The position numbers and the translations under genes are program-made. DNA of 11,939 bases from JBAOHV01 sp964450685 (GTDB lineage: Bacteria; Actinomycetota; Acidimicrobiia; Acidimicrobiales; Microtrichaceae), in the NCBI GenBank assembly GCA_964450685.1, contig CAYVDN010000076.1, positions 1 to 11,939 on the forward strand, given 5' to 3'. Shown in pieces: positions 6,314 to 11,939 of the stretch. Positions within the stretch are counted from its first letter, which is position 1. Each line of letters begins with the position of its first letter. Under the pieces are notes generated by a model. That model was not told the DNA's origin. It worked only from the letters and a program-made list of their open reading frames with translations, and made no database searches.

Positions 6314-7516
6314 TCACCGCCGCTGCTCATCGATGCTGTCCGTCGCCACCGGCAACTGCTCCGGACTCGCCTCGTAGAGACCGATCCGTCCCCACCGACG
6401 GATACGGAACAGATCTCTCACCAGCCGTACGGCGTCGCGGGCGACGTTGACCGTCGACCGGGTCGAGTTCTCGACCTCGACCGGTACCTCCAGGAGGCTG
6501 AGGCGGTACCGCTCGACCAGGTGGAACAGCTCGACATCGAACGCGAAACCGTCGATCCGGGAGTGCTCGAAGATCAGCCGGCCGACGTCGGACCGCATCG
6601 CCTTCAGCCCGCACTGGGTGTCGCGGTACCGGCCGAGCAGGACATATCCGGTGAACATGTTGATGACGCGTCCACCCACCTCGCGCAACCGTCCGGCGCG
6701 CACCACGGTACGGGTCTCCACGTGCTGTCGGCTGCCGACCACGACATCCCACCCCGCTTCGACGCCCTCGAGCAGGACCAGCAGCTGAGCGGGCGCGTAT
6801 GACAGGTCAGCGTCAGTGAAGGCCACCGTACGTCCGTGTGAGGCCAGCACCCCCTGGCGGACTGCCGCACCCTTGCCGCGGTTGGGGGTCGCCCGCACCA
6901 CCACGTCTGCGCCTGCCTGTTCGGCGCGGTCGGCCGTCGCGTCCGGGGAGCCGTCATCGACCACGACGATCTCGAGGTCACCACTCCGGTGGAGCTCACC
7001 CAGAGCTGAGCGGATGGCCGTGACCGTCGCAGCTATGCGGTCCTCCTCCCGGTAGGCCGGTACCACAACGCTGAGACGCTGCGCACCGGCTGACGGCGGC
7101 CGCGACGACGGCTCACCCTGGGCGTCGCGCACAGAGGTGAACATGGTGTCGCGGTAGCTCACCATCCGGGTGAGGAACGCCGCTGCAAGTGCGGGCACCT
7201 TGATGACGAGGTAGGCCAGCCACCAGGTGGGCCTGAGCCACATGTACAGCAGCGATACGACAGCGACGTCCATGGCCAGAGCGCTGACCGCCGTGAACAT
7301 GTAGGTACCCAGCCGCTGGAACCACCGTCTAGACGGGTCGTCGGGGAAGGTGACCAACGAGTGCAACGACCACGACACGGCAGTGGCCACGGACACAGCC
7401 GCAACGTCGGCCCACCACACCGGCCAGCCCGGGCCGGCGGCCAGTGTCACGAAAAGCACCACGTCGACCAGCGTCGCCGTCGTCCCTACCAGGGTGACCC
7501 GACGCAGCAGGTTCAC
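6314..7516 (-). CDS. GtrA-like membrane domain fused to a GT2 dolichyl/polyprenyl-phosphate sugar synthase
   Basis: Predicted inner-membrane enzyme making a polyprenyl-phosphate-linked hexose from a nucleotide sugar. Seen (400 aa from GTG at 7516): a GtrA-like N-terminal half with about four membrane segments (roughly 8-27, 36-56, 70-92, 98-117) closing with LTRMVSYRDTMF; a Pro/Ser linker (about 135-146); then a GT-A fold resembling DPG/DPM synthases with VVVPAYREE (150-158), VVVDDGSPD (184-192), NRGKGAAVRQG (212-222), DADLS (235-239, metal/nucleotide site) and TQCGLKAMR (300-308). Known: GtrA proteins are thought to help flip or bind polyprenyl-phosphate sugars, and commonly sit beside the GT2 enzyme or at its C-terminus; an N-terminal GtrA is less usual. 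The frame stays open to 7648, but the GTG overlaps the upstream stop (GTGA, 7513-7516), which signals translational coupling, and the extra 44 residues do not look like GtrA. The sugar is unknown; mannose fits the neighbours. Confidence 0.88.
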   Translation of the reverse strand: MNLLRRVTLVGTTATLVDVVLFVTLAAGPGWPVWWADVAAVSVATAVSWSLHSLVTFPDDPSRRWFQRLGTYMFTAVSALAMDVAVVSLLYMWLRPTWWLAYLVIKVPALAAAFLTRMVSYRDTMFTSVRDAQGEPSSRPPSAGAQRLSVVVPAYREEDRIAATVTAIRSALGELHRSGDLEIVVVDDGSPDATADRAEQAGADVVVRATPNRGKGAAVRQGVLASHGRTVAFTDADLSYAPAQLLVLLEGVEAGWDVVVGSRQHVETRTVVRAGRLREVGGRVINMFTGYVLLGRYRDTQCGLKAMRSDVGRLIFEHSRIDGFAFDVELFHLVERYRLSLLEVPVEVENSTRSTVNVARDAVRLVRDLFRIRRWGRIGLYEASPEQLPVATDSIDEQRR

Positions 7517-10500
7517 GCAGTGTCCCCCGGCGACACAGCCACCTCGTCGGATGACGGAGTCGGCCCCTCGGTCCGCTTCCTGTGGTCGATCGCCATCAGC
7601 CAGCCGACCATGACGACGCCGATCGAGGACATGAGCAGACCCAGCCAATCCAAGGACGACCGGCCATAGGTCAGCGTCACGTTCTCCTCGGTCGGCACGA
7701 CGACCATGAAGTTCGGGCTCACCCGGTACGGGCCATCGGCTCCGCTCACCTCCCAGTTCGGGAAGTAGCTGACCTTGACCAACACCGGCACCCCCACCTC
7801 GTCGACGGTGAACGAGACCGAGTCGTCGCCGACGACCACGTCGCTCACCTCGACCTCCGGGTTCTCGGTGACCGGCACCTCGACTTCGTCGGAGTCGACA
7901 CGGGCCCAGCCATCAGGTCCGGAAGTGGCGATCGGCACGTCCCAGCGTGTCGGGTCCATGTACCACGTGACTGCAGGCCCGGCGGTCTTGGGCCCCGGCA
8001 GTCCCTGCGAGGCCTGCTGCTCGGTGGGAGCAAGTCGCTCGAGGTCGTACACCCATCCGTCGATGTGGTCATCTGCGTCGTTCAGCACGACTGGCTCGTT
8101 CTCCAGTGGTACGACGATCTCGGAATCCGCGATCTGGAACACCACCCATCGCTGCTGATTGGTGGCGCCGGTGGCGGAGTCGACGTAGGTGAACGTCTCG
8201 TCAGCAACCTGGGTCAGCCTGTCGTCGCCGAGCGCTGCTTCGATCGCCTGGTCGGAGGTCGCCATGTAGTAGCGGACACCCATCATCTGGAGGTGGGAGA
8301 TGCCTCGCTCGATGTCGAACCCCTGGTAGGGAAGCTCGCGCTGAGCGCTGGATGACTGCGCGGAGAGCTCGTTCTGGTTCAGGAAGTGGAACGGCGTCGT
8401 CGAGGAGGACTCGAAATAGAGCCCCTCCATCGAGCCGATGCACCCGTCGGTGAAGTACGGCAGGAGCATCAGTGCCATGGGAGTGCCGAAACGCTGGAGG
8501 TCGCTCTCGTACTCCCACATCGCCCGGCCGCATCCGTGCTCCTGGCCGACCTCGTCCATCGTGCGGATGAGCCCCTCGAACTCCGGGTACGCGTCCTTCT
8601 TCTCGAGCCCAGCGAAGTTCCAACTCGCCCAGCTGTTCAGGATCGCTGTGTCGAACGACATGCCGGCCCACTTGTAGACGGCCCGGGACGGGTCATCGGG
8701 GTCCGTACCGTGTGCACCACCGGGTAGCCAGCCGAGCGCACCCAGCAGGACCACGGCCGCGGCGACTGCTGCCAGGCCCGCCCCGAACGCCGCCACGACA
8801 CTGGCCCTGCGACTGTCGCCCCACCATTCGAGCGCCGCCACAGCGACGGAGCGGACGACCATTGCCACCGCTAGGGCTGCCAGCAGGTAGAGCATCAGGT
8901 AGTAGAAGGGCAGAAGGCGTGCGTTCCACAGGCGGTACTGAGGGAAGTACCGGAAGGTCCAGGCGAACACCATGACCGAGAGCGCGAGGAAGTAGCCGAG
9001 ACGGACCCGGTGCACCAGCGCCAGCACGATCCCCAACCCAGCCAGGGCGAAGACGAGGTTGCGGTACGGCATGCCCCCCGAGTCGAGCGACGAGTCGGCG
9101 AGCAGGTAGTCGCTGTAGCGCGTGTACTTCTCCCAGCCCATGTCGTTCATGTAGGTGCTGTTGCCGAAGAACGGCAGGAACCACCACAGCGTCAGCAGGA
9201 ACCCGACCGGCCCGACCACAACACCCCAGCGCAGCAGTCGCACATCCCATCCGGCGGTGACCCCGATGGCCGCGGCCACAGCCACGACCACCCACCACCA
9301 CGGCCCGACCGAAACCAGCCCGAGCGCTGTGACGACCAGCACGACTCCGACGAACACGAGGGCTGCTCCGGCTGTCACCATCCGGTGGCGCGGGTCGCGC
9401 CAATAGCCGAGAACTGCCGGTTGGAACCCACTGAACAGTGCAATGGCCACCAGTGACGCCGCCGCAGGGAACAACCATTGGGGCAGCGCTGTGTCGAGCA
9501 GACCACCGACGACCGGTACGCGGTCACCGGGAAGGAGGATCAGGAGGGTCAGCACGACCAGAGCCGCTGCGACGATCCTCCCCGGGGTGTTCGAATCCCA
9601 CCACGGTGTGCGGTCCTCCCGTCGCACGAACAGGAGCACCAGCGTCACGATGACCACGAAGATCGCAGGGATCAGGTGGCAGAGGATCGTGAGGGCGAAG
9701 AGCACTGCACCGAGCGCCCGGTCGCGACCGTTCCTGATCCCGCGGAAGACGACCGACAGGAACAGGAAGGCGAACGTCAGCGAGATGGAGAACGCGAACT
9801 CCCCCGCCATGGTCGACGCGCCGTTGCCACCGAGGATGGTGAAGCCCTTGTCGAAGATGAAGAAGACCGACGCGATCGCCATCAGCGGCGGTCCGGGGAA
9901 CGGCACGCGGGCCGATCGACCGAACACGTACAGCGCGATCGGCAGTGTCACCAGGCCGGAGACCGTGACGACCTTGAACGCGATGTTGTAAGGGACTGGC
10001 AGCAGAAGCCCGGCCAGGAACACCGCGGCCACGACGACCAGCGGGCGGTACCACCTGTCCCCGACGCGCTCGAGCAGGCGCCTCGTCCCGAAGTACAACG
10101 CGGCACCCAGCGCCATCCGGAGCGCCACGCCGAACACCACCGCTGCTGCCCCGCCGTCCCACATGCCCGAGCCGAACGACAACCAGACGATGATCAGCGA
10201 CGGGACGACCATGTAGTACACGTACGCGGGAAAGCCCGCGTACCAGTCGGGCGTCCACCCGGTGACCCGCAGCTGCGGGAGCAGATGGTCCATCAGATAG
10301 CGCGGCCCCCAGACGTGGGCGCCCATGTCGCCACCGGTGGCGGTGGTGTTCGAGAGAATCAGACCCGGGTTGATCGCCAGGAGCACGAACAGGCTCGTCA
10401 ACGCGACGATCGCCCAGCTGCACCAGGTCTCGATGCTGCGCCCCCGGCCGTCCGCTTCGTCGGCGGGTGCTTCGTCGACGGGTGCTTCGTCGACGGGTGC

Positions 10501-10770
10501 TTCGTCGACGNNNNNNNNNNNNNNNNNNNNNNNNNNNNNNNNNNNNNNNNNNNNNNNNNNNNNNNNNNNNNNNNNNNNNNNNNNNNNNNNNNNNNNNNNN
10601 NNNNNNNNNNCGGGTGCTTCGTCGACGGGTGCTTCGTCGACGGGTGCTTCGTCGACGAGCGCCTCGTCTACAGGTGCTTCGCCAGAATCGGCGGGGTCCT
10701 GGAGGTCGCTCAGATGGTCCAGTGGCGGCGCGTCGGCCCCCGCGGACCCCTCGGGGGTCAGGTCGTCCAT
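7513..10770 (-). CDS. Large GT-C-like polytopic membrane protein (PTPS-related family), with VDEAP-repeat tail
   Basis: Probable membrane glycosyltransferase acting on the outer face with a lipid-linked sugar; activity unproven. Numbering counts the gap as 34 residues (1085 aa nominal). Seen: an acidic cytoplasmic tail (1-107) with VDEAP repeats; a first membrane helix (about 116-138); a loop with GGDMGAHVWG (146-155), whose aspartate is where GT-C enzymes carry their catalytic acid; more than ten further hydrophobic segments to about residue 680; a large extracytoplasmic domain (about 681-1038) with YFESSSTTPFHFLNQNELSA (784-803) and GVRYYMATS (831-839); a last helix (1039-1060) and a short tail. 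These match, from memory, the actinobacterial proteins annotated as 6-pyruvoyl-tetrahydropterin synthase-related membrane proteins; that name says nothing about function. ATG at 10770 has only a weak GGTG ahead. Its stop overlaps the next start by 4 nt, tying it to the GtrA-GT2 enzyme as likely sugar donor. True length is uncertain because of the gap. Confidence 0.82.
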   Translation of the reverse strand: MDDLTPEGSAGADAPPLDHLSDLQDPADSGEAPVDEALVDEAPVDEAPVDEAPXXXXXXXXXXXXXXXXXXXXXXXXXXXXXXXXXXVDEAPVDEAPVDEAPADEADGRGRSIETWCSWAIVALTSLFVLLAINPGLILSNTTATGGDMGAHVWGPRYLMDHLLPQLRVTGWTPDWYAGFPAYVYYMVVPSLIIVWLSFGSGMWDGGAAAVVFGVALRMALGAALYFGTRRLLERVGDRWYRPLVVVAAVFLAGLLLPVPYNIAFKVVTVSGLVTLPIALYVFGRSARVPFPGPPLMAIASVFFIFDKGFTILGGNGASTMAGEFAFSISLTFAFLFLSVVFRGIRNGRDRALGAVLFALTILCHLIPAIFVVIVTLVLLFVRREDRTPWWDSNTPGRIVAAALVVLTLLILLPGDRVPVVGGLLDTALPQWLFPAAASLVAIALFSGFQPAVLGYWRDPRHRMVTAGAALVFVGVVLVVTALGLVSVGPWWWVVVAVAAAIGVTAGWDVRLLRWGVVVGPVGFLLTLWWFLPFFGNSTYMNDMGWEKYTRYSDYLLADSSLDSGGMPYRNLVFALAGLGIVLALVHRVRLGYFLALSVMVFAWTFRYFPQYRLWNARLLPFYYLMLYLLAALAVAMVVRSVAVAALEWWGDSRRASVVAAFGAGLAAVAAAVVLLGALGWLPGGAHGTDPDDPSRAVYKWAGMSFDTAILNSWASWNFAGLEKKDAYPEFEGLIRTMDEVGQEHGCGRAMWEYESDLQRFGTPMALMLLPYFTDGCIGSMEGLYFESSSTTPFHFLNQNELSAQSSSAQRELPYQGFDIERGISHLQMMGVRYYMATSDQAIEAALGDDRLTQVADETFTYVDSATGATNQQRWVVFQIADSEIVVPLENEPVVLNDADDHIDGWVYDLERLAPTEQQASQGLPGPKTAGPAVTWYMDPTRWDVPIATSGPDGWARVDSDEVEVPVTENPEVEVSDVVVGDDSVSFTVDEVGVPVLVKVSYFPNWEVSGADGPYRVSPNFMVVVPTEENVTLTYGRSSLDWLGLLMSSIGVVMVGWLMAIDHRKRTEGPTPSSDEVAVSPGDTA
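10451..10687 (-). repeat. In-frame 15-bp coding repeat (VDEAP pentapeptide array) containing a scaffold gap
   Basis: The plus-strand unit GGTGCTTCGTCGACG is present as three perfect copies at 10466-10510 and three at 10613-10657, with degenerate copies outside (10451-10465, 10658-10672, 10673-10687). Read on the minus strand it gives VDEAP, with edge variants VDEAL and ADEA. Because 15 is a multiple of three, copy-number change keeps the frame. The last 47 bases before the gap and the first 47 after it are identical. The array encodes an acidic, proline-spaced, presumably disordered tail ahead of the first membrane helix. Confidence 0.93.
10511..10610. other. Assembly gap of 100 N inside a coding repeat
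   Basis: Exactly 100 N within the membrane-protein gene. An uninterrupted 15-bp array would need 15n+13 bases (for example 88 or 103), so 100 is a nominal filler. It keeps the frame only because 100 and 13 leave the same remainder on division by three. Merging the identical 47-nt ends would shorten the protein by 49 residues to 1036. Confidence 0.98.
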
Positions 10771-10825
10771 GGGTTCACCATCGTGGCACGACCGCGAGGC
10801 ACCACACGAGCACCGGGCGGCTGGA

Positions 10826-10842
10826 CCGCATCCAGGCTGCGG
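10826..10842 (-). other. Small inverted repeat after the zinc-ribbon gene
   Basis: A CCGCA/TGCGG pair with a 7-nt loop begins six bases after the zinc-ribbon stop codon on the minus strand. No T-run follows, so a classical terminator is not supported; it could be a weak attenuating hairpin or chance. The 78-nt space between the two genes shows no convincing promoter for the large membrane protein. Confidence 0.2.
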
Positions 10843-10848
10843 AGGGCC

Positions 10849-11043
10849 TCAGGACGAGAGCGAACGCCTGTACCTGGTCGGCACCGAGCTCAGGTCGTGC
10901 AGGACTCCGTCGAGCTCGACCGAGCGGCCGTCGCGATGCCAGCTGCGGGTGTCACAGATTGAACAGGACCGCATGGTCAGGTTGGAGCCGTCGATCGTCA
11001 ACGCGATCTCGACCGTTTCGTTGCCACACGACCTGCACGTCAC
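10849..11043 (-). CDS. Small two-CxxC zinc-ribbon protein
   Basis: A 64-residue predicted cytosolic protein of unknown function. Seen: CRSC at 3-6 and CSIC at 27-30, separated by 20 residues with a beta-rich middle (VEIALTIDGSNLTMRS), the classic spacing of a four-cysteine zinc ribbon, then a basic tail ending RYRRSLSS. Such ribbons may bind nucleic acid or protein; nothing here decides which. The start is GTG at 11043, preceded by GAGGAG nine bases upstream. An in-frame TAG lies 13 codons upstream with no other start codon in between, which fixes the start. It is the first gene of the run, 78 nt before the GT-C-like gene. Codon use fits its neighbours and the ribbon is intact, so it is probably a real gene despite its size. 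Confidence 0.75.
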   Translation of the reverse strand: MTCRSCGNETVEIALTIDGSNLTMRSCSICDTRSWHRDGRSVELDGVLHDLSSVPTRYRRSLSS

Positions 11044-11068
11044 GTCGAACCGCTCCTCGTCATGGTCA

Positions 11069-11115
11069 CCGACCGACTACCGAGCGGTCGTCCCGCTCGT
11101 CCGATCCCCGGTCGG
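11069..11115 (-). promoter_or_regulatory. Nested inverted repeat in the leader of the zinc-ribbon gene
   Basis: Two perfect inverted repeats lie one inside the other: an outer CCGACC/GGTCGG (11069-11074 and 11110-11115) and an inner CGAGCGG/CCGCTCG (11081-11087 and 11093-11099) with a 5-nt loop. The structure ends 25 nt before the GTG start, so it would lie in the 5' leader if transcription starts upstream. It could be a structured leader, an operator, or a terminator hairpin without T-run for the protease gene. It matches no riboswitch class I recognise. Confidence 0.35.
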
Positions 11116-11146
11116 CACGCCCATGGTGAAGCTGAGCATCGCGGCG

Positions 11147-11168
11147 GAAAATAGGCCGAACGGCCCCT
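11147..11168 (-). terminator. Possible weak intrinsic terminator of the protease gene
   Basis: On the minus strand GGCC-GTTC-GGCC (11154-11165) is followed directly by TATTTT. The 4-bp GC stem (one extra G-U pair) and short T-run are placed about 45 nt after the protease stop. The stem is short, so termination may be leaky. The TATTTT could alternatively serve as a -10 element for the zinc-ribbon gene, but no -35-like hexamer sits about 17 nt upstream of it. Confidence 0.35.
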
Positions 11169-11211
11169 GTGGGGAGCAGAGCGCGCCGTGACGCCACCGG
11201 CGCAAGGAAGA

Positions 11212-11939
11212 TCAGGAGCTCAGGTAGAGAAGCACGACGGTCGTCATGTTGAAGCCGATATGAGCGAACACGGACGAACCGAGCCGTTTGGTCGCGGACG
11301 CCAGAGCTCCTGCGAGGAGCCCGAAGGCGAAGAGCCCGGCGAACTGGAGGACCTGGAAGTGGATGGCGCCGAAGACAGCTGCGGAGATGACGACGGCGGC
11401 CCAGTCGGGCATACCCCGCTTCGTCAACGACCGCAGGAAAAGCCCCCTGTAGAACAACTCCTCGACCACGGGAGCGCACAGACCCACCAGCACGGCGAAG
11501 AGCAGCCAGCTCGCCGTGGAACCAGCGCGGGATGCGAGCGCTTCGGCTGGCGCCGACAGCTCGTCCTCGTTGGTTCCGGTGAGTCTGAAGATGGGCAGGT
11601 ACAGCGCCGGGAGCACGGCCAGCTGGGCAGCGACACCGACAACGAGTCCGATCGGCGCGTCGAACCAGCGCATCGACGCACCGATCCCTGCGAAGGGGCC
11701 GTCCCCCTTGGTCGTCGTCGCCCAGAGGGTCACGCCGAGGTAGCCGGACCACAGCGGCACCTGCAGCAGTGCCATCCCCCAGACGGGTACCTCGGCGCTC
11801 GACGTCCAACCTGCGAGACCGAGTATCAGCGATCCGACCAGCGTCGACAGGAGCAGCGAGGCGAATATGCCCCCTGCGACGTCGCCGAGCCCCCAACGGG
11901 CGTCTGCGGTCGACGGATCAGACGTTGCGGACCGGCCGG
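11212..11939 (-). CDS. CPBP family intramembrane metalloprotease (CAAX/Abi type), N-terminus beyond the window
   Basis: Predicted polytopic membrane protease of the Rce1-like CPBP (Abi) family. The frame is open to the right edge: 241 residues are visible and the first ATG inside (11775) is not the true start, since the upstream residues (RWGLGDVAGGIFASLLLS and on) already look like the family's first helix. Motifs, in visible numbering: EELFYRG (E159, E160, R164), the EExxxR core; FGAIHF with H193; and AHIGFN with H226 and N230, together the expected metal and catalytic residues. Several hydrophobic segments surround them. Known: some family members process prenylated or bacteriocin-related peptides; most bacterial ones have no known substrate. 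It is separated from the following cluster by 168 nt holding a terminator-like hairpin, so it is probably a different transcription unit. Confidence 0.9.
   Translation of the reverse strand, partial: GRSATSDPSTADARWGLGDVAGGIFASLLLSTLVGSLILGLAGWTSSAEVPVWGMALLQVPLWSGYLGVTLWATTTKGDGPFAGIGASMRWFDAPIGLVVGVAAQLAVLPALYLPIFRLTGTNEDELSAPAEALASRAGSTASWLLFAVLVGLCAPVVEELFYRGLFLRSLTKRGMPDWAAVVISAAVFGAIHFQVLQFAGLFAFGLLAGALASATKRLGSSVFAHIGFNMTTVVLLYLSS

Noticed and set aside
7517..7648. N-terminal extension of the GtrA-GT2 protein
   Set aside because: The frame is open, but this part lies inside the upstream gene, is not GtrA-like, and a GTG start overlapping the upstream stop gives a normal coupled junction.
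9478..10962. Long plus-strand open frame over the membrane-protein gene
   Set aside because: It is the antisense shadow of a real GC-rich gene, has low-complexity Arg/Asp/His-rich composition, matches no family and runs through the gap. The plus-strand frames at 1499-3079, 3435-4343 and 396-1265 were rejected for the same reason.
11148..11153. TATTTT as a -10 promoter element for the zinc-ribbon gene
   Set aside because: There is no -35-like hexamer about 17 nt upstream, and the element directly follows a GC hairpin, which fits a weak terminator better.

Overview
The window is a GC-rich, gene-dense stretch that reads as an actinobacterial chromosome. The gene order (phosphomannomutase, Trm112-like, SIS-type isomerase, then S-adenosylhomocysteinase) and the protein styles fit the Acidimicrobiia best, but that placement is inference. 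Two runs of exactly 100 N (4773-4872 and 10511-10610) are scaffold gaps. Each sits inside a short tandem repeat, so this is probably a draft or metagenome assembly.

All nine recognisable genes lie on the minus strand, so transcription runs from right to left. At the right edge is a CPBP-type intramembrane protease that enters from outside the window (11212-11939). It is followed by a weak terminator-like hairpin, a nested inverted repeat, and a 64-residue zinc-ribbon protein (10849-11043). Next comes a large multi-spanning GT-C-like membrane protein with a VDEAP-repeat N-terminal tail (7513-10770). It overlaps by 4 nt a fused GtrA-GT2 polyprenyl-phosphate sugar synthase (6314-7516). Then follow a phosphomannomutase/phosphoglucomutase (4912-6273), a 16-bp intergenic repeat with a gap, a Trm112/YcaR-like small protein (4480-4731), a bifunctional-type phosphoglucose/phosphomannose isomerase (3438-4466), a multidomain copper monooxygenase-like protein (1199-3367) and S-adenosylhomocysteinase (1-1031, C-terminus cut by the edge).

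The middle genes can be read as one pathway: Fru-6-P to Man-6-P (SIS isomerase), Man-6-P to Man-1-P (ManB), then, after an activation step not encoded here (GDP-mannose pyrophosphorylase), a polyprenyl-phosphate sugar (GtrA-GT2), used outside the membrane by a GT-C transferase. Mannose as the sugar is inferred from the neighbours.

The most unusual gene is at 1199-3367. It joins a membrane anchor, a YceI-type lipid-binding lipocalin domain, a class I cytochrome c domain (CASCH, with a downstream MPPW methionine) and a peptidylglycine-hydroxylase-like dicopper monooxygenase carrying all six expected copper ligands. It sits between the sugar genes and ahcY, where other Actinobacteria carry different genes. 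No mobile elements, CRISPR arrays, rRNA or tRNA genes were seen.
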